From Clostridiales bacterium UBA4653 (GTDB lineage: Bacteria; Bacillota; Clostridia; Oscillospirales; CAG-272): a DNA stretch of 5,106 nucleotides. The DNA is taken from the NCBI GenBank assembly GCA_002405565.1, contig DHMB01000035.1, positions 1-5,106 on the forward strand. The letters run 5' to 3'. A program made the translations under genes and the position numbers. Shown here piece after piece: positions 1-4,364 of this stretch (position 1 is the stretch's first letter; every line of letters starts with the position of its first letter). Below the pieces are notes generated by a model. The model searched no databases. It worked only from the letters and a program-made list of their open reading frames with translations, and was not told the origin of the DNA.

Positions 1-667
1 TGAGAGCTGCTATCTGGGAAGCGAAGGAAGCGACGGTGTCGCCGGAGAAGCTTGCTTCGACAACCGTTATCGATTTGTCAAGGCTTGCAAGGAACTGCTT
101 GCGGATACCCGTTGAATATTCGTCATCGGATTTATAAAGCATGCCGATTGTCTGACCCTTGTAATTTTCGCTTACGAACTGAGCCGCCGTAACGCCCTGC
201 TTTTCGTCTGCGAAGCACATCTGATATGCGTTGTCGTATTCAACGACGGCGTCTGCCGTTGCGGAGGGCGTCATGAAGAATACGTTATCCTCATGAGAAA
301 GCGCCTTGAATTCGAGGCAGGGCTTCGTTGTTACGCAACCGAGCGAAACCTGCATGCCCGCTTCATACATTGTCGTGTAGTTTGTTGCGACGTTTGACGC
401 GTCGTGAACGTCGTCCATCATGACGAACTTGAACTTGACGCCGTTCAGACCGCCTGCGGCGTTGATTTCGTCAACAGCCATCTGCGCGCTGTTCTTGACA
501 GCCTGACCGTAAACACCAGCGCCGCCTGTAAGGGGGCCGGAAGCGCCGATATAGAACTCGGTGTTGTTTGCAGCATAATTTGTTTCCTTTGCGCCGCACG
601 AAGCGAATGCGAACGCCGCCATGGCGAGCATCATCAGCGCAAGAGCGAAGCTAACGAATTTTTTCAT
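1..667 (-). CDS. Branched-chain amino acid (LIV) type ABC transporter substrate-binding lipoprotein, partial
   Basis: Extracellular solute-binding lipoprotein of an ABC importer, family of LivJ/LivK (Leu/Ile/Val-binding, periplasmic-binding-protein type I). Only the first 222 codons are in the window; the family is usually about 370-400 residues, so the C-terminal lobe lies beyond the left edge. The start at 667 is preceded by AAAGGAG (677-683) at good spacing. Residues 1-23 are a Lys-Lys, Ala/Met-rich signal peptide ending FASC, with Cys24 the predicted lipidated residue (Phe at -3 is less usual in a lipobox). Mature residues show the family hallmarks: IGASGPLTG then VYGQAV near residues 40-58, and AVDEINAAGGLNG near 64-76. 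Specificity for Ile/Val/Leu rather than another amino acid or amide is inferred from the family and from the Ile/Val/Leu-rich leader ORF upstream. livHMGF-type permease and ATPase genes would be expected downstream, off the window. Confidence 0.9.
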   Translation of the reverse strand, partial: MKKFVSFALALMMLAMAAFAFASCGAKETNYAANNTEFYIGASGPLTGGAGVYGQAVKNSAQMAVDEINAAGGLNGVKFKFVMMDDVHDASNVATNYTTMYEAGMQVSLGCVTTKPCLEFKALSHEDNVFFMTPSATADAVVEYDNAYQMCFADEKQGVTAAQFVSENYKGQTIGMLYKSDDEYSTGIRKQFLASLDKSITVVEASFSGDTVASFASQIAAL

Positions 668-676
668 ATTGATTTT

Positions 677-683
677 CTCCTTT
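677..683 (-). promoter_or_regulatory. Ribosome binding site of the LIV binding protein gene
   Basis: AAAGGAG on the minus strand, 9 nt before the ATG at 667. It fixes the start and lies just 3' of a small GC-rich hairpin (685-699), so that hairpin could influence its accessibility or protect the mRNA. Confidence 0.85.
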
Positions 684-684
684 T

Positions 685-699
685 GCCGCACTTTGCGGC
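685..699 (-). repeat. Small hairpin next to the RBS of the LIV binding protein gene
   Basis: On the minus strand GCCGCA (699-694), a 3-nt loop and TGCGGC (690-685) form a perfect 6-bp GC-rich stem immediately upstream of the Shine-Dalgarno sequence. Its 5' part (GCCGCAAAG, 699-691) is also a perfect 9-bp complement of CTTTGCGGC in the 5' arm of the upstream terminator (742-734). The RNA could therefore refold after read-through. The role is not established. Confidence 0.5.
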
Positions 700-713
700 G
701 TAAAATTTTATAT

Positions 714-750
714 AAAAAAACGGCTCTGCGTTTGCCGCAAAGCCGTTTTT
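714..750 (-). terminator. Intrinsic terminator between the leader ORF and the LIV binding protein gene (predicted attenuator)
   Basis: On the minus strand the 5' arm CGGCTTTGCG (745-736), a 5-nt loop and the 3' arm CGCAGAGCCG (730-721) give a 10-bp stem with one G-U pair, followed directly by seven U residues (720-714). Five A residues at 746-750 can extend the stem against the U tract. On the plus strand the G-U pair would become an A-C mismatch, so the element is better formed for minus-strand transcription. It lies 17 nt after the stop codon of the leader ORF and before the transporter gene, where a terminator makes sense only as an attenuator or as the end of an independent small gene. 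Confidence 0.85.
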
Positions 751-776
751 GAATATACAAAAGATATCAAAAACAA
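743..776 (-). promoter_or_regulatory. Predicted antiterminator hairpin competing with the attenuator
   Basis: On the minus strand GTTTTTGATAT (774-764) pairs with ATATTCAAAAAC (756-745): 11 base pairs with one bulged U (753) and a 7-nt loop. Two U-G wobbles (775-776 with 744-743) can extend it. The 3' arm takes up the A run and the first CGG of the terminator 5' arm, so the two structures exclude each other. The 5' arm covers the last leader codons and the UGA stop (769-767): a ribosome at the stop would block it, while one stalled earlier in the Ile/Val/Leu tract would leave it free. The pairings are visible in the sequence; the regulatory role is inferred. The stem is A/U-rich, so its strength is uncertain. 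Confidence 0.5.
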
Positions 777-982
777 GACCCTGAGGTAAACGTTTTCGGT
801 TTTTCAATAATTGTAATGCCCCAAATGGAAATGACGGAAATTAGCGCGAGGACAAAAGAAATGGACACAGATATAACTGTGTCCATAATTATTGCGAGGG
901 AACCGTTGCGGCGCGACGAAAAATCAGCCGACTGAACCGCTGAGAAATTATTCATATTGCTCATACAAGTCGCTTTGAACAT
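767..982 (-). CDS. 71-residue Ile/Val/Leu-rich leader peptide, predicted attenuation sensor
   Basis: Small ORF at the head of the LIV transporter transcript. The ATG at 982 lies about 28 nt after the predicted transcription start and follows AAAGG (994-998) with an 11-nt spacer, somewhat long. In-frame ATGs at codons 7, 10 and 33 have no clear Shine-Dalgarno. Residues 28-59 hold 17 Ile/Val/Leu in 32 positions (10 Ile, 4 Val, 3 Leu), including Ile-Ile pairs at 31-32 and 58-59. The style recalls the enterobacterial IlvL leader, though no homology is claimed. The stop (769-767) is followed at once by a competing hairpin and a terminator, then the LIV binding protein gene. The combination suggests that stalling of the ribosome at Ile/Val/Leu codons permits read-through. 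At 71 codons it is longer than usual leader peptides. The hydrophobic stretch could also be a single membrane helix, so a small membrane protein with its own terminator is the main alternative. Confidence 0.6.
   Translation of the reverse strand: MFKATCMSNMNNFSAVQSADFSSRRNGSLAIIMDTVISVSISFVLALISVISIWGITIIEKPKTFTSGSCF
861..886. repeat. Perfect 10-bp inverted repeat inside the leader ORF
   Basis: ATGGACACAG (861-870), a 6-nt spacer and CTGTGTCCAT (877-886) form a perfect palindrome covering codons 33-41 of the leader ORF, within the Ile/Val/Leu tract. In RNA it makes a stable hairpin. In an attenuator this is where a pause hairpin that synchronises polymerase with the leading ribosome would be expected. 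As DNA it could be a dimeric repressor site, but it lies about 125-150 bp downstream of the promoter, which is less usual. Confidence 0.6.
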
Positions 983-1016
983 TTCGCTTGCCGCCTTTCA
1001 AATGAATGATGACACT

Positions 1017-1045
1017 ATGATAAACCATAGCATGCGATTTGTCAA
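1017..1045 (-). promoter_or_regulatory. Sigma-A type promoter of the leader ORF / LIV transporter transcript
   Basis: On the minus strand: -35 TTGACA (1045-1040, perfect), 17-nt spacer (1039-1023), -10 TATCAT (1022-1017, five of six). Transcription would start near 1010, giving a 5' UTR of about 28 nt before the leader ORF. A short inverted repeat CTATG-N6-CATAG (1015-1019 / 1026-1030) overlaps the -10 element and might be an operator half-site pair, though five base pairs is little evidence. Confidence 0.8.
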
Positions 1046-1120
1046 CTGTAAATCTATATAAATTTACAATCCAAAAAGGCGTTTTTTGTGAAAAAGTGCA
1101 CAAAAACACGCAAAAATCGC
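1046..1120. other. AT-rich spacer with no supported gene
   Basis: Stretch between the LIV promoter and the U tract of the GH2 terminator. It consists largely of A and T runs with weak self-complementarity (for example GTTTTTTGTG at 1081-1090 against CACAAAAAC at 1099-1107) and a repeated CGCAAAAA. No ORF with a ribosome binding site, RNA gene or clear promoter is visible. Confidence 0.6.
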
Positions 1121-1170
1121 AAAAAACAAGTGTGCGGACGGAAATTTTTTGCCGAAAATCTCCGTCCGCA
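1121..1170 (-). terminator. Intrinsic terminator of the GH2 gene
   Basis: TGCGGACGGA (1133-1142) and TCCGTCCGCA (1161-1170) form a perfect 10-bp stem. After one mismatch it continues with about six more A/U pairs (1144-1149 with 1154-1159), closing a 4-nt loop. On the minus strand the hairpin begins 5 nt after the GH2 stop codon and is followed by a U-rich run (CACTTG, then six U at 1126-1121). Confidence 0.85.
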
Positions 1171-1175
1171 ATAAA

Positions 1176-2894
1176 TTATTCTTCGCAAGCAGCCTTGTCT
1201 GCCATTGATTTTCTCATTTTTTCAAGACACTCTTTATCGAATTTGGCGCTTCTGTCAAAACGGAAGATACCGTTGCATTCCTGCTCGACGTCATAAAGCT
1301 GCGTATAGCAAACGCCGCATATTCTCGGATTTGAGCGGAGAATTTCGTTCATGGAGCAGTATCTTTCAACGTATTCTTCAACGGTTGCCGGCGCGTCTCC
1401 GTAGCCCCAGCCGTCCTCGCTGTCAGTCCAGCGGATGCCGCCGTATTCGGAGAGGAAATAAGGCTGACCGCCGTAGCTCTGGCGCTTTGCCATATTCTCA
1501 AACACACCCTCCTCCGTCTCAAAGCTGTCATAGCGGCGGTGATAAGCGTCGACGTGCTGATTGTAGTCGTGAATGTCGTATATGTCGGTGACAACGTGAT
1601 AATTTCCGCTTGTGTCTATGCAGGGGCGGGAAGGGTCGTGACGCTTTGTTGCATAATACACGTCGGCGAGAAAGCCGTCGTTCTGCTGCCGACCTTTTAT
1701 GTCCCATGTCTCGTTGAGCGGACACCAGCCGATCAGAGCGGGGTGATTATGATCTCTGTCCATTGCCTCAATCCATTCGGGAAGGAAATAATGCAGGGCG
1801 TCGTCGCGCGTATGGTCAAAGCCCCAGCTTGCGTATTCTCCCCAGACGATATATCCGTTTTTGTCCGCTTCATAGAGGAAACGACGCTCGAAAACACGCT
1901 GATGAAGTCTTGCGCCGTTGAAGCCCATAGACTGCGCCAGCTTTATATCCTTTATAAATGCGTCGTCTGTCGGCGCGGTATAAACGCTTTCGGGGTAATA
2001 GCCCTGATCGAGCACGAGACGCATAAAGACGGGCTTTCCGTTTATCAGCAGGCGGGTTTTGTCAAGCTCAACCTTTCTCATTCCGAAATAAGAACGGACT
2101 TTATCCTCGCCGCCCTTTCCGGAAACGGTTATGTCGAGGTCGTAGAGGGTCGGGTTTTCTATGCTCCAGAGAGCGAGCTTGTCTATCGGCAGGGCAACGC
2201 GGACATAGTCTCCCGTCGTCACAGCCTTTGCTTTTCCGGCTTTTTTTCCGGCAAGCGAGGCTTCGAGAGTTACCTTTTTCTCTCCTTTTCCGGCGACCTT
2301 CGCGCGGACAAAGAGGACGCTGTTGTCGACGTCCGGATCGAGCTTTATATCGACGAGGTGCACAGCGGGGACTCTTTCGAGCCAGACGGGCTGCCAGATA
2401 CCGGTCGAACGGGTGTAATAGCAACCGTATGACGCAAACTTATCGCTCTGCTTGCCCGTCGGCTGGGTGCCGTCTCTGACGTCGCTTTCGCAATAAACGG
2501 CGAGGATGTTTTCTCCCTCTGAGACGTATTCCGTTATATCAAATGAGAAGGGCGTATAGCTGCCCGTGTGCGTGCCGACGGATTTACCGTTGACAAAGAC
2601 CTCCGTTTTGTGGCATGCGGCTTCGAAATTTATGATGAGCCTGTCGCCGCCGAGCTTTTTCGATTCAAATTTTCTTCTGTACCAGCAGGCGGGGATAAAG
2701 TCCTTGTGCCCGATTCCGGAAAGCCTGCTCTCCGGACAGAAGGGAACTTCTATTTTATAATCAAACCATTCCTTTTCAAGAATGTTGCTCTCTTTTCCCG
2801 ATCTTCCGAAGTCAAAATCAAACTCCCATTCGCCGCAGAGGTTTTCCCAGTTCTTTCTTTCAAGCTCCGGGCGGGGATATGCCGTTCTTCTCAT
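1176..2894 (-). CDS. Glycoside hydrolase family 2 (compact three-domain, beta-galactosidase-like fold)
   Basis: Retaining exo-glycosidase of family GH2 (LacZ/UidA superfamily), 572 residues. Order: N-terminal jelly-roll sugar-binding domain (about 1-175, with FVNGKSVGTHTGSYTPF near 100-116 and YTRSTGIWQPVWLE near 160-173), Ig-like domain (about 180-275), TIM barrel (about 276-565). The general acid/base is Glu395 in GWCPLNETW and the nucleophile Glu483 in FLSEYGG, so it should be active. Near the C terminus YDVEQECNG (534-542) matches the DVEQExNG signature common in short GH2 proteins. It lacks the NxKG motif that marks beta-glucuronidases. The barrel motif usually written HYP reads HQR (331-333). 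There is no signal peptide, so the enzyme is predicted cytoplasmic and would act on an imported oligosaccharide or glycoside. It is far shorter than E. coli LacZ (about 1,020) and close to UidA (about 600). The start at 2894 has AGGAG upstream. Substrate cannot be assigned; galactoside, mannoside and arabinoside specificities all remain open. Confidence 0.93.
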   Translation of the reverse strand: MRRTAYPRPELERKNWENLCGEWEFDFDFGRSGKESNILEKEWFDYKIEVPFCPESRLSGIGHKDFIPACWYRRKFESKKLGGDRLIINFEAACHKTEVFVNGKSVGTHTGSYTPFSFDITEYVSEGENILAVYCESDVRDGTQPTGKQSDKFASYGCYYTRSTGIWQPVWLERVPAVHLVDIKLDPDVDNSVLFVRAKVAGKGEKKVTLEASLAGKKAGKAKAVTTGDYVRVALPIDKLALWSIENPTLYDLDITVSGKGGEDKVRSYFGMRKVELDKTRLLINGKPVFMRLVLDQGYYPESVYTAPTDDAFIKDIKLAQSMGFNGARLHQRVFERRFLYEADKNGYIVWGEYASWGFDHTRDDALHYFLPEWIEAMDRDHNHPALIGWCPLNETWDIKGRQQNDGFLADVYYATKRHDPSRPCIDTSGNYHVVTDIYDIHDYNQHVDAYHRRYDSFETEEGVFENMAKRQSYGGQPYFLSEYGGIRWTDSEDGWGYGDAPATVEEYVERYCSMNEILRSNPRICGVCYTQLYDVEQECNGIFRFDRSAKFDKECLEKMRKSMADKAACEE

Positions 2895-2900
2895 AATTCT

Positions 2901-2906
2901 TCTCCT
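2901..2906 (-). promoter_or_regulatory. Ribosome binding site of the GH2 gene
   Basis: AGGAGA on the minus strand, 6 nt before the ATG at 2894. It supports this start rather than a later one. Confidence 0.85.
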
Positions 2907-2929
2907 GCAAAAAACATTTTTGTGCCGAT

Positions 2930-2958
2930 ATTATATCATATAAGAAGGCGATTGTAAA
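2930..2958 (-). promoter_or_regulatory. Sigma-A type promoter of the GH2 gene
   Basis: On the minus strand: -35 TTTACA (2958-2953, five of six), 17-nt spacer (2952-2936), -10 TATAAT (2935-2930, perfect). This gives a short 5' UTR of about 30 nt. With the terminator at 1121-1170, GH2 is a monocistronic unit. It is divergent from the Trp T-box promoter, whose -35 is about 58 bp away. No clear operator palindrome is seen in the interval. Confidence 0.8.
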
Positions 2959-3016
2959 CATCAAAAGGGGAAAAGGCGGGCGGAAAAAGTTTTTTTCGGA
3001 AATTTGAAAAAACCTA

Positions 3017-3045
3017 TTGACAAACCACAAAAGGCGCGATATAAT
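3017..3045 (+). promoter_or_regulatory. Consensus sigma-A promoter of the T-box / trpXY transcript
   Basis: -35 TTGACA (3017-3022) and -10 TATAAT (3040-3045), both perfect, separated by 17 nt. Transcription should start near 3052. Such a strong constitutive promoter fits a system whose control is exerted downstream by the riboswitch. Confidence 0.9.
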
Positions 3046-3051
3046 GCGTAC

Positions 3052-3324
3052 ATCATAGAAAACCGACGAGTAAGAGTAGTAGCTTTGCAGGTTGTCTTTC
3101 AGAGAGTCGCGGATGGTGAAATCGCGGCAGATAAACGCAATGTGAATGGACTTATGAGGGCGGCGCGAAAGCCTTTGCAAGTAGTAGCCGACGGAGCGCA
3201 ACCGTTACAGTGCGGGACGTATGACAGTACGTCGCAGAGCCGGGCAAATTTATTTTGCCAATTTGGGTGGCAACGCAGGACACAGAGTCTTGTCCCAATT
3301 TTCATTGGGATAAGGCTCTTTTTT
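3052..3324 (+). promoter_or_regulatory. T-box riboswitch, tryptophan-specific (UGG specifier)
   Basis: Cis-acting leader RNA that binds uncharged tRNA and then lets transcription continue. Stem I spans about 3063-3163. It has the GAG/UGAG kink-turn elements (3068-3070, 3155-3158), a UAAG/CUUA helix (3071-3074 with 3151-3154), AGUA (3075-3078), the AGAGAG distal motif (3101-3106) and the specifier loop GAA-UGG-A at 3145-3150. Aligning on the spacing to UGAG puts the specifier at 3147-3149, UGG = Trp. A middle hairpin (3216-3221 with 3228-3233) and a stem at 3243-3260 (GGCAAA/TTTGCC) follow. The T-box sequence TGGGTGGCAACGC is at 3264-3276. The antiterminator pairs TTGGG (3263-3267) with CCCAA (3294-3298) and GCAGGAC (3275-3281) with GTCTTGT (3287-3293), leaving bulge UGGCAAC. 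The bulge UGGC (3268-3271) pairs with 5'-GCCA-3', which needs discriminator G73, as in bacterial tRNA-Trp. Exact ends are approximate. Confidence 0.95.
3284..3324 (+). terminator. T-box intrinsic terminator
   Basis: A 15-bp stem, 3284-3298 with 3305-3319, containing two G-U pairs and a 6-nt loop, runs into U residues at 3319-3324. Bases 3294-3298 (CCCAA) are shared with the antiterminator, so the two forms exclude each other. Charged tRNA-Trp would leave this terminator formed and the transporter genes off. Confidence 0.93.
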
Positions 3325-3364
3325 ATTCGTTCAGTCATTTCTATGATAAAATTATTATATTTTC

Positions 3365-3370
3365 GGAGGA
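3365..3370 (+). promoter_or_regulatory. Ribosome binding site of the TrpX-type gene
   Basis: GGAGGA, 7 nt before the ATG at 3378. It decides this start against a longer in-frame reading beginning at 3255, which would run through the T-box terminator. Confidence 0.9.
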
Positions 3371-3377
3371 AAAGAAA

Positions 3378-4346
3378 ATGAAAAAAGTTTTATCTGTGAT
3401 TTTTGCGGCTGTTATGCTTGCAGCGGCAATGCTCCTTGCAACATCCTGCGGGGAAAAGAAAGTTCCCGTCATCGGGATAAACCAGCTCGCCCAGCATGGC
3501 TCCCTTGACAACTGCCGCGAAGGCTTCATCGAAGGACTTAAAGAAGCGGGACTTGTCGAAGGAAAAGATTTTGTGATTGATTATCAGAACGCTTCCGGCG
3601 ATCCTTCGATCATCAGCCAGATATCAAGCGGATTTTCCGCAAAGAACGTTGCGATGATGGTCGGCATTGCGACAAACTCCGCAATATCCTGCTTTGCGGC
3701 GGCAGAGGATAAAGATATTCCCGTCGTTTTCATCGCAGTTTCGGATCCTGTCGGCGCAAAGCTGACAGAGGGCAACGTTACGGGCATTTCGGATCTGCTC
3801 CCCGTTACGGCGCAGCTTGAGCTTATCCGCAAAATGCAGCCCGACGCAAAGAAAATCGGCATAATCTATACGCTCGGCGAGCCGAACTCCGTTTCGACTA
3901 TCGAGCTTTACAAAAACGCCGTCAAGGATTACGGCTTTGAGCTTGAGGTCGTCGGCGTTACGGAACAGAGCCAGGTCACGCAGGCTGTCGATACGATAAT
4001 CGCAAAGGGCGTTGACTGCTTCACAAACCTGACGGACAATACGGTCGTTGAAGTTCTCCCCGCAATACTTGAAAAGACGGACGAGGCGGGAATTCCTGTA
4101 TACGGCAGCGAAATCGAGCAGGTTGTTCTCGGTTGCGTCGCTTCTGCCGGAATCGATTATATAGAGCTCGGCAAGAGCGCGGGCAAAATGGCGGCAAAGA
4201 TACTCAAAGGCGAAGCAAAGGCTTCCGATATGCCTTATGAGACCGTCAAGGATTTCAGCTATTATGTCAACAGCAAGTCGGCGGAGCGCCTCGGAATAAC
4301 AGTTCCTGCGGACGTTGCTTCTTCCGCTACGGAATGCGGAAAATAA
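3378..4346 (+). CDS. trpX: TrpX-type ABC transporter substrate-binding lipoprotein (predicted tryptophan)
   Basis: Extracellular binding lipoprotein of an ABC importer, 322 residues, the usual length for the TrpX/COG2984 family. Residues 1-23 form a signal peptide ending ATSC; Cys24 is the predicted lipidated residue, followed by Gly. Family motifs visible: GINQLAQHGSLD (33-44), DYQNASGD (68-75) and PVVFIAVSDPVGAKL (115-129). Family members in Bacillota are often found as trpXYZ under Trp T-boxes, and the leader RNA here carries a UGG specifier, so tryptophan (or a close precursor or analogue) is the predicted ligand. The protein contains no tryptophan at all, which would let it be made when Trp is scarce. 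It is followed after 18 nt by the permease gene in the same orientation. Without the T-box the family alone would not define the ligand. Confidence 0.9.
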   Translation: MKKVLSVIFAAVMLAAAMLLATSCGEKKVPVIGINQLAQHGSLDNCREGFIEGLKEAGLVEGKDFVIDYQNASGDPSIISQISSGFSAKNVAMMVGIATNSAISCFAAAEDKDIPVVFIAVSDPVGAKLTEGNVTGISDLLPVTAQLELIRKMQPDAKKIGIIYTLGEPNSVSTIELYKNAVKDYGFELEVVGVTEQSQVTQAVDTIIAKGVDCFTNLTDNTVVEVLPAILEKTDEAGIPVYGSEIEQVVLGCVASAGIDYIELGKSAGKMAAKILKGEAKASDMPYETVKDFSYYVNSKSAERLGITVPADVASSATECGK

Positions 4347-4364
4347 TATAAAAGAGGAAACAAA

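Noticed and set aside
404..703. Plus-strand open frame opposite the LIV binding protein gene
   Set aside because: Antisense shadow of a clear LivJ-type coding region; no ribosome binding site.
714..750. Hairpin at 721-745 as a bidirectional terminator for a plus-strand gene
   Set aside because: T residues follow it on the plus strand too, but no plus-strand gene lies upstream, and the stem has an A-C mismatch on that strand where the minus strand has a G-U pair.
1081..1128. Repeated CGCAAAAA and CACAAAAAC units as a possible repeat array
   Set aside because: Too few, too short and irregular. There is no CRISPR-like spacing and no conserved repeat longer than about 8 bases.
1039..1296. Plus-strand open frame across the AT-rich spacer and GH2 3' end
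   Set aside because: It runs through the GH2 terminator and into the antisense of the gene. No ribosome binding site and low-complexity translation.
1539..2432. Long plus-strand open frame (297 codons) opposite the GH2 gene
   Set aside because: It lies wholly within a well-supported GH2 coding region on the other strand. It has no ribosome binding site, resembles no known family, and has the composition expected of an antisense shadow.
2983..2997. GAAAAA/TTTTTC inverted repeat between the two divergent promoters
   Set aside because: A simple A/T run with six pairs. Such symmetry is common by chance in AT-rich spacers, and there is no GC stem for a terminator or clear operator.
3255..3377. 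Upstream in-frame extension of the TrpX-type gene starting at 3255
   Set aside because: It would translate through the T-box sequence and terminator and bury the signal peptide inside the protein. The ATG at 3378 has a strong Shine-Dalgarno and a proper lipoprotein signal.
3004..3381. Plus- and minus-strand open frames across the T-box leader
   Set aside because: The region is explained by structured RNA. The frames have no ribosome binding sites and cross conserved T-box elements.
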